The notes under the pieces are model-generated. The model had not been told where the DNA came from and searched no databases. It worked only from the letters and a program-made list of their open reading frames with translations. The position numbers and the translations under genes are program-made. A DNA stretch of 64,000 nucleotides from Acidiphilium sp. C61 (GTDB lineage Bacteria; Pseudomonadota; Alphaproteobacteria; Acetobacterales; Acetobacteraceae). The stretch lies in the NCBI RefSeq assembly GCF_902712915.1, contig NZ_CACTIA010000005.1, positions 372,001-436,000 on the forward strand, written 5' to 3'. Every line of letters begins with the position of its first letter. Within the stretch, counting starts at the first letter, position 1. Below, in pieces: positions 47,860-56,439 of the stretch.

Positions 47860-48213
47860 TCAACGCCAGTCTGGCTGCGGATACGTGCCGTAATAGCCGT
47901 AATACCCGTAATAGCCGTGATGGTGGTGATGATGATGGTGGTGCTGGTAGTAGCGGTAGCGGCGATAGGCATGGTGGTGGTGATGGTGGTGGTGGTCGAC
48001 CAGGTCCAGCCGGGCCGGCGGCGCCTCTGCCCTGGCGCGGGCGAGCAGCGCGTCATGCGCGCGGAGAATGGCGGCGGGCGCCTCCACCGGGGCAAGCAGC
48101 TCGGCATAGTTCGCGGCCTGGGGTAGCGGCGCGGGCTCGGCCAGGGAGGTTGCGGGTGCGGCGGCGGCGAGACCGCCCAGCGCGCCGAGAAGCCCGATCG
48201 TGGTTCGTTCCAT
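47860..48213 (-). CDS. Histidine-rich secreted protein
   Basis: 117 residues with a signal peptide (1 to about 27, ending SLA). After a short helical part comes a tail with eight and then nine consecutive His split by an Arg/Tyr-rich link (AYRRYRYYQ), ending in GYYGYYGYYGTYPQPDWR. Such tails bind nickel, zinc, copper or cobalt, and in an organism from metal-rich places a periplasmic metal buffer is a reasonable guess. Good ribosome site AAGGAGAG. No metal regulator or pump is adjacent. Confidence 0.85.
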   Translation of the reverse strand: MERTTIGLLGALGGLAAAAPATSLAEPAPLPQAANYAELLAPVEAPAAILRAHDALLARARAEAPPARLDLVDHHHHHHHHAYRRYRYYQHHHHHHHHHGYYGYYGYYGTYPQPDWR

Positions 48214-48408
48214 CTGCGCTCTCCTTTCGGTTGCAGCGTCATAGAAGCGGTGGGGCGTGTCATTTCTGTGACTGAACTGCGGCGGAATCCATAAATCCAT
48301 GTCATTCGGTTGCCCCAGGGGATAGGCCGGCGATGCGCAAGGGCGGCATTTGACGCAGTCGCGGACTTGGCGCAGGATTTTGGAATTCCGAATGCGAATG
48401 GAACACGG

Positions 48409-49068
48409 ATGGAGCGGATCGAGACCGCCGAGACGCTGATCGACCAGGTCTATGAACGGGTGGTGGAGGCGATCGCCGATGGGGCGCTGCCGGCGGGCAC
48501 GCGCATCCGCCAGGGCGAACTCGCAGCACGGCTCGGCGTCTCCCGCCAGCCGGTCAGCCACGCGCTGCATCTGCTGCACCGCCAGGGGCTGCTGCGCGAG
48601 AGCGGCCGCAAGGGGTTCGAGATCGCCCCGGATGACCCCGCGCGGATCGCCCAGATCTATGACGTGCGCGCGGCTCTCGACGGGCTGGCCGCAAGCCGCG
48701 CCGCCGCCCGGCGGGATGAGGCCGCACTTGCCGAGCTTGACGCCATCATCGCCGCGACGAGGAACGCCCAGGGCATTCCGGCGCTGCTGCGGCTCGACCT
48801 TGCCTTTCACCGCGCGCTCTACCGTGCCTCGGGCAATCCGGTGTTCGAGGCGATGACGGGCCCGCATTTCCCCGCCCTCGCCCGTGCCATGGCGGCGGTG
48901 CTGGAAGCCGAAGACTACCGCGCCCGCGCCGCGCGCGAACACGAGACGATCCTCGCCAGGGTGCGCGAGGGCGATGCGGCGGGGGCCGAGGCGGCGGCGC
49001 GCGACCATGCGCGCAATGCCGGCGAGATCACCGCCCGCCGCCTCGCCGATCGTGCGCAGGCGGGCTGA
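48409..49068 (+). CDS. GntR family regulator (FadR/FCD subgroup)
   Basis: 219 residues. The N-terminal winged helix has LIDQVYERVVEAIADGALPAGTRI and ELAARLGVSRQPVSHALHLL; the FCD ligand domain (about 85-215) has IYDVRAALDGLAASRA, LDLAFHRALYRASGN and EHETILARVREGDA, with the His residues used for metal. It is probably the regulator of the two catabolic genes that follow in the same direction. ATG at 48409 was chosen where homology begins. Confidence 0.9.
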   Translation: MERIETAETLIDQVYERVVEAIADGALPAGTRIRQGELAARLGVSRQPVSHALHLLHRQGLLRESGRKGFEIAPDDPARIAQIYDVRAALDGLAASRAAARRDEAALAELDAIIAATRNAQGIPALLRLDLAFHRALYRASGNPVFEAMTGPHFPALARAMAAVLEAEDYRARAAREHETILARVREGDAAGAEAAARDHARNAGEITARRLADRAQAG

Positions 49069-49101
49069 CGTTCAACATAATACGGACCAGGAGGAGACAA
49101 C

Positions 49102-49905
49102 ATGAAACTGACCCAGCAGCAGATCGAGGATTTCCACCGCGAGGGCTGGCTGTTCCTACCCGAGCTGTTCAGCCCCGAGGAGGTGGCGCTGCTCAAGTGT
49201 GAATCCGAGGCGATCTATCGTGAGCATCGCCCGGAAGTGTGGCGCGAGAAGAACGGCGCGCCGCGCACCGCCTTCGCCGCGCATACGTATAACGAGGCCT
49301 TCGGCACGCTCGGCGCGCATCCGCGGCTAATCGGGCCGGTCGAGCAGATCTTCGGCGAGCAGGTGTACATGCACCAGTACAAGATCAACGCGAAGGCGGC
49401 CTTTACCGGCGAGGTCTGGCAGTGGCACCAGGATTACGGCACCTGGAAGCGCGATGACGGGATGCCCGAACCGCGGGCGATGAACATTTCGGTGTTCCTC
49501 GACGAGGTGATGCCGATCAACGGCCCGCTGCTGCTGGTGCCGCGCAGCCATAATGCCGGCGACCTGGAAGCGCGCCACGATGTCGAGACCACCTCCTACC
49601 CGCTCTGGACGCTGGACGAGGCAACGGTGAGCCGGCTCGTCGCCGAAGGCGGGATCGTCGCCCCTACCGGCAAGCCGGGCGGCGTGCTGATGTTCCACGG
49701 CAATCTCGTGCATGGCTCGGCCGGGAACATCACGCCCTATCCGCGCCGCATCGTGTATCTGACGCTCAATGCGGTTTCCAATTACATCCGCACGCCGACG
49801 CGGCCGGAATTCATCGCGCATCAGGATTTTGCGCCGATCCTGCCGGTGGCGGACGACGCGCTGGCGCGGCTCGCGGCGCACACGCCCCGCGCGGCGGCGG
49901 AATGA
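49102..49905 (+). CDS. Phytanoyl-CoA dioxygenase (PhyH) family protein
   Basis: 267-residue iron(II)/2-oxoglutarate oxygenase. Iron ligands: His and Asp in WQWHQDYGTW and the distal His in NLVHGSAGN; the 2-oxoglutarate Arg is in TPYPRRIVYLT. It resembles ectoine hydroxylase more than the human enzyme, but no ectoine genes are here. A very good ribosome site AGGAGGAG is found. It lies between a GntR regulator and a SAF-domain oxidoreductase, so a hydroxylation that opens a catabolic route is likely; the substrate is unknown. Confidence 0.88.
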   Translation: MKLTQQQIEDFHREGWLFLPELFSPEEVALLKCESEAIYREHRPEVWREKNGAPRTAFAAHTYNEAFGTLGAHPRLIGPVEQIFGEQVYMHQYKINAKAAFTGEVWQWHQDYGTWKRDDGMPEPRAMNISVFLDEVMPINGPLLLVPRSHNAGDLEARHDVETTSYPLWTLDEATVSRLVAEGGIVAPTGKPGGVLMFHGNLVHGSAGNITPYPRRIVYLTLNAVSNYIRTPTRPEFIAHQDFAPILPVADDALARLAAHTPRAAAE

Positions 49906-49909
49906 GGCG

Positions 49910-51253
49910 ATGAACCTCTCCCACCTCCTCGCCGCCCGGGCCGATGCCGGGCGGCCGGTCCGTGTGCTGCTGATCGGCGCCGGGAAATTCGGCTCGATGT
50001 TCCTCTCCCAAGTGCCACATACGAGAGGCATCGAGGTCGCCGCCATCGCCGATCTGCGGCCGGACGCCGCGCGCGCCGCATGCCGCGCCGTCGGCTGGGA
50101 CGAGGCACGCATCGCCGCCACGATCTTCACCGACGACGCAATCGCCGAACTGCGCCGCGAGGATATCGACGTGGTGATCGAGGCGACCGGCAACCCGCCC
50201 GCCGGCATTGCCCACGCCCGCGCCGCCTTCGCCGCCGGCAAGCCGGTGGTGATGGTCAATGTCGAGGCCGATGCGCTGGCCGGCCCGCTGCTCGCCGCCG
50301 AGGCGGATGCGGCAGGAGTGACCTATTCGCTCGCCTATGGCGACCAGCCCGCCCTCGTCGCCGAGATGGTGGACTGGGCGCGGGCCTGCGGGTTTTCCGT
50401 GGTCGCCGCCGGCAAGGGCACGAAATACCTGCCGCTCTATCATGGCGTCACCCCGGATACGGTGTGGCAGCATTACGGGCTGACGGCGGAGCAGGCGCGC
50501 GAGGGCGGGATGAACCCGCAAATGTTCAACTCCTTTCTCGACGGCACCAAATCGGCGATCGAGATGGCGGCGATCGCCAATGCGACGGGGCTGGCCGTGC
50601 CCTCGTCCGGCCTGCATTTCCCGGCCTGCGGGGTGGATGATCTGCCGCATCTGCTGCGCCCGCGCACAGCGGGCGGGATGCTGGAGCGGTCCGGCATGGT
50701 CGAGGTGGTCTCCTCGCTGGAGCGCGACGGGCGGCCGGTGTTTCGCGACTTGCGCTGGGGTGTCTATGCCGTGTTCGAGGCGCCGAACGACTATGCGGCC
50801 GCCTGCTTTGCGCAGTACGGGCTGCGGACCGATGCCTCGGGCCGCTATGCAGCGATGTACAAGCCCTATCACCTGATCGGGCTGGAGCTGAACGTCTCGG
50901 TACTGTCGGTCGCGTTGCGCGGCGAGCCGACCGGGCGGCCGCGCGGGTTTGCCGGCGATGTCGTCGCCATCGCCAAGCGGGATCTGGCGGCGGGCGAGGT
51001 GCTCGATGGCGAGGGCGGCTATACGGTGTGGGGCAAGCTGCTGCCGGCGCAGGCGAGCCTTGCCGCCGGCGCCCTGCCGATTGGTCTCGCGCATCACGCG
51101 CGGCTGCGGCGCGGCATCGCCGAGGGCGAGGTGGTGGGGTGGGACGATGTCGATTTCGCCGCCGCCGGATCGGCGCTGCAGACTGCGATCGCGGCACGGC
51201 GGGAGATGGAACGGCGCTTCGCCGCCCCCCGCGCCGCGGCGGGCGCCGCCTGA
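49910..51253 (+). CDS. NAD(P)-dependent oxidoreductase with C-terminal SAF domain
   Basis: 447 residues. The N-terminal Rossmann domain VRVLLIGAGKFGSMFLSQV resembles homoserine dehydrogenase; then DVVIEATGNPPAGIAHA, a central domain with AAGKGTKYLPLYHGVTPD, and a C-terminal SAF-type region (about 340-430: DVVAIAKRDLAAGEVLDGEGGYTVWGK). Members are found with sugar-acid or polyol breakdown genes; the reaction is not established. It starts 4 bases after the PhyH stop, so both are cotranscribed. The FNR-box palindrome follows 7 bases after its stop. Confidence 0.85.
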   Translation: MNLSHLLAARADAGRPVRVLLIGAGKFGSMFLSQVPHTRGIEVAAIADLRPDAARAACRAVGWDEARIAATIFTDDAIAELRREDIDVVIEATGNPPAGIAHARAAFAAGKPVVMVNVEADALAGPLLAAEADAAGVTYSLAYGDQPALVAEMVDWARACGFSVVAAGKGTKYLPLYHGVTPDTVWQHYGLTAEQAREGGMNPQMFNSFLDGTKSAIEMAAIANATGLAVPSSGLHFPACGVDDLPHLLRPRTAGGMLERSGMVEVVSSLERDGRPVFRDLRWGVYAVFEAPNDYAAACFAQYGLRTDASGRYAAMYKPYHLIGLELNVSVLSVALRGEPTGRPRGFAGDVVAIAKRDLAAGEVLDGEGGYTVWGKLLPAQASLAAGALPIGLAHHARLRRGIAEGEVVGWDDVDFAAAGSALQTAIAARREMERRFAAPRAAAGAA

Positions 51254-51260
51254 GCGCAAG

Positions 51261-51296
51261 CCGCAGCGTCCTTGATCTCGATCAAGGACGCTGCGG
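51261..51296. promoter_or_regulatory. FNR/FixK-type box inside a perfect 36-bp palindrome
   Basis: TTGATCTCGATCAA at 51272-51285 is a perfect FNR/CRP-family consensus (TTGAT-N4-ATCAA). It is the centre of a longer perfect inverted repeat with 17-bp arms and a 2-base middle. Its centre lies about 41 bases before the hemN ATG, so a class II activated promoter would start transcription almost at the start codon. It may also act as the transcript end of the preceding gene. Confidence 0.75.
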
Positions 51297-51319
51297 CCCC
51301 GGCGGCTCAGAGAAGATGC

Positions 51320-52654
51320 ATGGAACAGGCCCTTCTCGCGCGCTATGACCGCCCCCTGCCCCGCTACACCAGCTATCCGACCGCGCCGCATTTCTCCGCC
51401 GCGACCGGGGCGAAGGACTATGCCCTCTGGCTTGCCGCGATTGAGCCCGATGCCCGCGCCTCGCTCTACCTGCATGTGCCGTTTTGTCGCAGCATGTGCT
51501 GGTTCTGCGGCTGCACCACCAGCGCGGTGCACAGCGTCAGCGCGCTGGAGCGCTACGCGACGGCGCTGGAAACCGAGATCGGCCGCGTCGCCGCCGCGAT
51601 CGGCCATCACCTGCGAGCCGGGCAGATCCATTGGGGCGGCGGCACGCCGACCGCCCTGCCCGCACCGCTGCTGCGCCGGGTGCATGCGGCGCTCGCCCGC
51701 CATTTCACGCTTGATGACACGACCGAAATCGCCATCGAGATCGACCCGCGCACCCTGCCGGACGACGCCACGGCGCTGCTGCGCGATCTCGCCGTCACCC
51801 GCGTCAGCCTCGGGGTTCAGGATTTCGCCCCCGCGGTGCAGGCGGCAATCGGGCGACACCAGAGCGTCGCCCAGACCAAAGCCGCCGCCGATGCGGCGCG
51901 GGCGGCGGGCATCGCCTCGGTGAATTTCGACCTCGTCTATGGCCTGCCGTTCCAGACCATCGAGTCGCTGGAGGCGACGATCGGCGAGGTTCTCGCCCTC
52001 GGGCCGGACCGCGTCGCGCTCTACGGCTATGCCCATGTGCCGTGGACGCGCAAGCGCCAGCAGGTGATCGCTGAGCGCGCCCTGCCGGACACCGCGGCGC
52101 GCTTCGCCCAGCAACAGCGCGCCGCCGAACTGCTGGTCGCCGCCGGCTACCGCCAGATCGGGCTCGACCATTTCGCAAGGCCCGAGGATATGATGGCGCG
52201 CGCCGCCGGCACCGGCGCGCTGCGGCGCAATTTCCAGGGGTATACGGTCGACCCCTCCGACCTGCTGATCGGCCTCGGCGCCTCGGCGATCTCGCGTCTG
52301 CCGCAGGGCTATGCGCAGAACGCGGTTGGCACCCAGCCCTACCTCGCCGCGATCGAGGCCGGCGGGCTCGCCATCGCCAAGGGGCTGGCGCTGGATAACG
52401 AGGACCGGCTGCGCGGGGCGATCATCGAGCGGTTGATGTGCGACCTCGAAGTCGATCTCGCGACGTTCGACGCCGATCCTGAGCGTTTTGGCGCCGAAGG
52501 CGCGGCGCTGGCGCCGATGGAGGCGGATGGGTTGCTACGCCGCGAGGGCAGCCGCGTGATCGTCACCGAGGCCGGGCGGCCGTTCCTGCGCCATGCCGCC
52601 GCCGCCTTCGATGCCTGGCTCGGCCAGGCGGGGCGGCACGCCGCGGCGATCTGA
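51320..52654 (+). CDS. hemN: Oxygen-independent coproporphyrinogen III oxidase
   Basis: Radical SAM enzyme for heme synthesis without oxygen; 444 residues. Cluster motif HVPFCRSMCWFCGC, then HWGGGTPTALP, FDLVYGLPFQT, YGYAHVPWTRKRQ and GLDHFARPEDMMA, all typical of true HemN rather than HemW. Full length with the normal C-terminal winged domain. The ATG at 51320 is chosen; no ribosome site of note is seen, which fits a leaderless or near-leaderless message given the FNR box at 51272. Expected to be induced when oxygen is low. Confidence 0.95.
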   Translation: MEQALLARYDRPLPRYTSYPTAPHFSAATGAKDYALWLAAIEPDARASLYLHVPFCRSMCWFCGCTTSAVHSVSALERYATALETEIGRVAAAIGHHLRAGQIHWGGGTPTALPAPLLRRVHAALARHFTLDDTTEIAIEIDPRTLPDDATALLRDLAVTRVSLGVQDFAPAVQAAIGRHQSVAQTKAAADAARAAGIASVNFDLVYGLPFQTIESLEATIGEVLALGPDRVALYGYAHVPWTRKRQQVIAERALPDTAARFAQQQRAAELLVAAGYRQIGLDHFARPEDMMARAAGTGALRRNFQGYTVDPSDLLIGLGASAISRLPQGYAQNAVGTQPYLAAIEAGGLAIAKGLALDNEDRLRGAIIERLMCDLEVDLATFDADPERFGAEGAALAPMEADGLLRREGSRVIVTEAGRPFLRHAAAAFDAWLGQAGRHAAAI

Positions 52655-52660
52655 GCGGGG

Positions 52661-55000
52661 TCAAAATTCCGACTCGCGGATCGCCTCCCAGACCCGCAGC
52701 GGGGTGCAGGGCAAAGGCGGCAGCGTCGCACCGATCGACCGCAGCGCGTCCGCCACCGCATTGGCAACCGCCGGCAGCGCGCCGGTCGTGCCCGCCTCGC
52801 CCAGCCCCTTGGCGCCAAGCGGATTATTGGGCGATGGGGTCGGCAGGTCGAGCGTGACGAAACCGGGAACGTCGGCCGCGCGGGGCATCGTGTAGTCCAT
52901 GAAACTGCCGGTCAGCGGCTGGCCGGAGGGATCATAGCGCATCCCCTCACCCAGCACGCCGCCTACGCCCTGGACGATGCCGCCATGGATCTGCCCCTCG
53001 GCGACACGGGGATTGACCAGCACGCCGGAATCATCGGCCGCGACGTAGCGCACCAGCCGGACCAGCCCGGTCTCGCGGTCGATCTCCACCTCGGCGATGT
53101 GGCAGCCGGAGGGGAAGGTCGCGGCGACGGGTTTTACCCCGGTAACGGCGATCTCGCCGCCGGCGGCCGCAACCGCCGCGGCGAGGGTCATCACCGGGGA
53201 GCCGTCGCGCCGGAGGATGGCGCCGCTGGCAATGGCGAGGTCCTCCGGTGCTTCGTTGGCGCGCAGCCCGGCGAGGGCGAGCAACCGCGCGCGCAGGGCG
53301 GCACCGGCATCGGCCACCGCGCTGCCGGCGCTCACCGTCGAGCGCGAGCCGATCGAGCCGGCACCGGCCAGCGTGCTGCCGGGCGGGCTCGCCGCGAGTT
53401 CGATATCTGCCGGGTCGAGCCCGGTTTCGCGGGCAAGGATGAGGGCATAGGTCTCCGCCTGGCTCTGCCCACTACCGCCGGTCACCGTCTCGATCCGGGC
53501 GACGGCGCGACCGTCGGCGAGGGACAGCGTCACCCTCGCCTCGTCCTGCGCCGCGGCACCGCCGCCGGCGATCTCGGTAAACAGCGCGGCGCCGCGCCCG
53601 AGAAGCGCGCCACGCGCGGCGGCTTCGGCGCGGCGGGCGGCGATATCGTCCCAGCCGGATCCCACCCGGGCGGCGGCGATCAGCGCGGTATAGTCGGCGC
53701 TGTCATAGGTTGCACCGAAGGCGGTGCGCCAGGGAAAGGCAGCGGCGGGGATCGCGTTGCGCGCCCGCAGGTCGAGCGGGTCGGCGCCGGTCGCGGCCGC
53801 GGCCTCATCCACGAGGCGTTCGACCAGCAGCGCGATATCCGGCCGCCCGGCGCCGCGATAGGGGCCGAGCGGCCCGGCATTGGTGAAATATTGCGCGAAC
53901 CGCGCATGCGCCGCCGGGATCGCGTAGGTGCCGGTGCCCGATTGCAGCGCGTTATGGACGTTCACGAAGGCGCCGACGGTGGTGACATAGGCGCCGAGAT
54001 CGGCGTGATACTCGATCTCGATCGCGGTGAAGCGGAGATCGGCATCGAGCGCGAGGCGGCCGGAGAGCCTGGTCCCGCGGCCATGATTGTCGTTGAGGAA
54101 GGCTTCGCCGCGGGTCGGCACGTAGCGCACCGTCCGGCCGGTGGCGCGGGCGGCGAGCAGGAGAGCGGCGTGCTCGGGATAGGCCGGGCTGCGCAGGCCG
54201 AACCCACCGCCGACATCGGGCAGCTCGATCATGATGCGCGAGGCCGGGACGCCGAGCACGGCCTCGAGATCGAGCCGGATCTCGTTGATACCCTGGTGCG
54301 GGGTGGCGAGGTGATAGACGGCCGAAGCCGCGTCATACCGCGCGACGATGCCGCCCGGCTCCATCGTGGAGGGGGCGAGGCGCGGCAGGTCGAACCGCAC
54401 TGCGGCCACATGCGCCGCCGCGGCGAAGGCGGCGGCGACCGATGCGGCATCGCCCGCGGCATGCAGGAAGGCGAGATTGCCCGGCGCCTCTTGATGGATC
54501 GGCGGGGTGTGAGGTGCTGCGTCGAGCCCGACCACCGGGGGCAGCATGTCGTATTCCACCGCGATCGCCTCCGCCGCATCCATCGCCGCGGCAAGGGTTT
54601 CAGCGACCACGCAGGCGACCGGCTCGCCGGCATAGCGCACCCGCCCCTGCGCCAGCACCGGACGGAACGGGGCGATGAGCGGGCGCTCGCCCTCGGCGCC
54701 GTAGCGCATCAGGGCGCGGAAATTGCCGAAGCCGGCGGTGGCGCAATCCTCGCCGGTCAGCACCGCGACGACGCCCGGTATCGCCCGCGCCGCCGCCGCA
54801 TCGAGCGAGACGATCGCGGCATGGGCGTGAGGCGACCGCAGGAAGGCGGCCGCCAGCGCGCCCGCCGGCTGGATATCCGCGACATAGCGCCCTGCCCCGC
54901 TGACCCAGCGGGTCCGGTCGCGCGCCGATTGCGTGGGGCGGCCCGAACCGACCGATCCGTCCGTCTCTCGCACCTGCGACGCGGCGTGTGGGGAGGTCAT
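52661..55000 (-). CDS. Molybdopterin-binding subunit, xanthine dehydrogenase family
   Basis: 779-residue large subunit of an aldehyde/xanthine oxidase-type molybdenum hydroxylase. It has the N-terminal (a/b hammerhead) domain RWVSGAGRYVADIQPAGALAAAFLRSPHAHA, Moco-binding segments DVGGGFGLRSPAYPEHAAL and GPYRGAGRPD, and the catalytic Glu in GLGEAGTTGALP. The CO dehydrogenase signature with cysteine is absent, so it should act on an aldehyde or heterocycle. No FAD or 2Fe-2S subunit genes lie beside it, which is unusual. Downstream of an SDR gene on the same strand. Confidence 0.92.
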   Translation of the reverse strand: MTSPHAASQVRETDGSVGSGRPTQSARDRTRWVSGAGRYVADIQPAGALAAAFLRSPHAHAAIVSLDAAAARAIPGVVAVLTGEDCATAGFGNFRALMRYGAEGERPLIAPFRPVLAQGRVRYAGEPVACVVAETLAAAMDAAEAIAVEYDMLPPVVGLDAAPHTPPIHQEAPGNLAFLHAAGDAASVAAAFAAAAHVAAVRFDLPRLAPSTMEPGGIVARYDAASAVYHLATPHQGINEIRLDLEAVLGVPASRIMIELPDVGGGFGLRSPAYPEHAALLLAARATGRTVRYVPTRGEAFLNDNHGRGTRLSGRLALDADLRFTAIEIEYHADLGAYVTTVGAFVNVHNALQSGTGTYAIPAAHARFAQYFTNAGPLGPYRGAGRPDIALLVERLVDEAAAATGADPLDLRARNAIPAAAFPWRTAFGATYDSADYTALIAAARVGSGWDDIAARRAEAAARGALLGRGAALFTEIAGGGAAAQDEARVTLSLADGRAVARIETVTGGSGQSQAETYALILARETGLDPADIELAASPPGSTLAGAGSIGSRSTVSAGSAVADAGAALRARLLALAGLRANEAPEDLAIASGAILRRDGSPVMTLAAAVAAAGGEIAVTGVKPVAATFPSGCHIAEVEIDRETGLVRLVRYVAADDSGVLVNPRVAEGQIHGGIVQGVGGVLGEGMRYDPSGQPLTGSFMDYTMPRAADVPGFVTLDLPTPSPNNPLGAKGLGEAGTTGALPAVANAVADALRSIGATLPPLPCTPLRVWEAIRESEF

Positions 55001-55034
55001 CTCAACAACTCATCTCGATGGTTCACTCAATGAT

Positions 55035-55730
55035 TCACCAGGGCAGTTCGGCGCCGGTATAGTCGAAGAAGGCGAGGCCGGGCGTGCCGCGCCGGGCGAT
55101 CAGCTGGTCGACCACGCGGGGGATGCTCTCGCCGATGGAGAGCGTTGCCTGCGGGCCGCCCATCTCGGTCCGCACCCAGCCGGGGGCGACGAGGGCTAGG
55201 CTGCGGGACGAGCCCTTGTGACGGACGGCGTAGCTGCGCATCAGCGTGTTCAGCGCCGCCTTGCTGGCGCGATAGGCCTCGAACATGCCGGTCGTGTTGT
55301 TGGCCACACTACCGAGGCCGGAGGACATCAGCCCGATCCCGCCATCCGGTGCCACGAGGTCGCCCAGCGCCTCGACCGCGCGCATCGGGCTGAGCGCGTT
55401 GGTCACCATCAGCTCGACGAAGGTTTCGGTGCTGACCGCGCCGATCGGCGCCGCCGGGTCGTTGGCGATTCCGGCATTGACGAAGAGCTGGTCGAATACC
55501 TGCCCCTCCAGCCGGGCGCGCAGGGCAGCGAGCTGGCCGGGATCGTTGATGTCGAGCGATTCGATAACGAGCCGCCCGCCGTCCCGCCCGGCGAGGTCGT
55601 GCAGGCCGGTGCGGGCGGCGCCGCGCACCGTCGCAGTGACGTGCCAGCCGCGGCCGAGATACTCCTCCGCCATCGCGAGGCCAAGGCCGCGCGAGGCGCC
55701 GATGATGAGACAGGATGGGTGCGTTGCCAT
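55035..55730 (-). CDS. Short-chain dehydrogenase/reductase
   Basis: 231 residues, classical SDR. Cofactor site IIGASRGLGLAMAEEYLGRG, NAG in VNAGIAND, Ser in LMSSGLGSV and the active Tyr/Lys in YRASKAALNTL. NADP preference is suggested by the Arg after the glycine motif. ATG at 55730 follows GGAGAAT. It ends 34 bases before the molybdenum subunit gene, so the two may work on one alcohol/aldehyde path. Confidence 0.9.
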   Translation of the reverse strand: MATHPSCLIIGASRGLGLAMAEEYLGRGWHVTATVRGAARTGLHDLAGRDGGRLVIESLDINDPGQLAALRARLEGQVFDQLFVNAGIANDPAAPIGAVSTETFVELMVTNALSPMRAVEALGDLVAPDGGIGLMSSGLGSVANNTTGMFEAYRASKAALNTLMRSYAVRHKGSSRSLALVAPGWVRTEMGGPQATLSIGESIPRVVDQLIARRGTPGLAFFDYTGAELPW

Positions 55731-55945
55731 GCGATTCTCCACTCCGATGCGCCAAATTTACGGCGAGGCTACGACGATTCCCGCGCATCCGGCCAGACGC
55801 GGCCGGGGCAGGCGTGGCGAAGCGGAACATTTCGCTGCCGCCGCAATCGCCGCCGCTTTACAGGACCGCGGGGTTCATTTAGGTGCCGCGTAACGAATAT
55901 GAGAACAACGCCCGGTTGCGGGCCTACTGAACATGGGGAACATTC

Positions 55946-56371
55946 ATGACAAACCGACACAGGGCCGTGCTCGCCCTGGCAGCCGCCGCGATGCTGGCGC
56001 TGCCCGGGATTGCTTCGGCAGGCTGCGCGAGCGGCGATTTCACCACCGCACAGGCGACGACCGGCAAGACCCTCTACGATACGAACTGCGCTGCCTGCCA
56101 CATGACGAATCTGGAGGGCGGCTCGGGCCCGGCGATCGGCGGGGCGAAGTTCAAGTCCTATCTCGACTTCACCAAGATCACCGGTACGCAATTGCTTGCC
56201 TTCATCAAGTCGCAGATGCCGTATCAGGCGCCCGGCAGCCTCAAGCCGGCCGAATATGACGCGATCTTCGCGTATATCCTGCAGCAGAACGGCTATCCGT
56301 CCGGCGCCACAGCGCTCGACGCCAAGACCGCCTCCTGCGTCAAGATGCTGCCTTATCCTGGCAAGTCCTGA
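55946..56371 (+). CDS. Periplasmic class I cytochrome c
   Basis: 141 residues with a signal peptide (1 to about 25, ASA) and a single heme site CAACH at residues 48-52. The likely axial Met is in SQMPYQAPG. Two further Cys (GCASGD near the start of the mature chain, TASCVKM near the end) may form a disulfide. It lies directly before a PQQ dehydrogenase gene, as XoxG-, MxaG- or ExaB-type cytochromes do, so it is the probable electron acceptor of that enzyme. Confidence 0.9.
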   Translation: MTNRHRAVLALAAAAMLALPGIASAGCASGDFTTAQATTGKTLYDTNCAACHMTNLEGGSGPAIGGAKFKSYLDFTKITGTQLLAFIKSQMPYQAPGSLKPAEYDAIFAYILQQNGYPSGATALDAKTASCVKMLPYPGKS

Positions 56372-56439
56372 CGTTGGGCGGACTGCCGGCTGCCCGCGTG
56401 CGGCCGGATCTGGCTGAAACCACAGGGGAAACTCACAAA

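Noticed and set aside
51261..51296. Rho-independent terminator
   Set aside because: The stem is strong, but there is no T run on either side and the centre is a perfect FNR consensus, so a regulatory site is the better call.
52661..55000. Carbon monoxide dehydrogenase CoxL
   Set aside because: The active-site loop with Cys typical of form I CoxL is absent, and coxM/coxS are missing.
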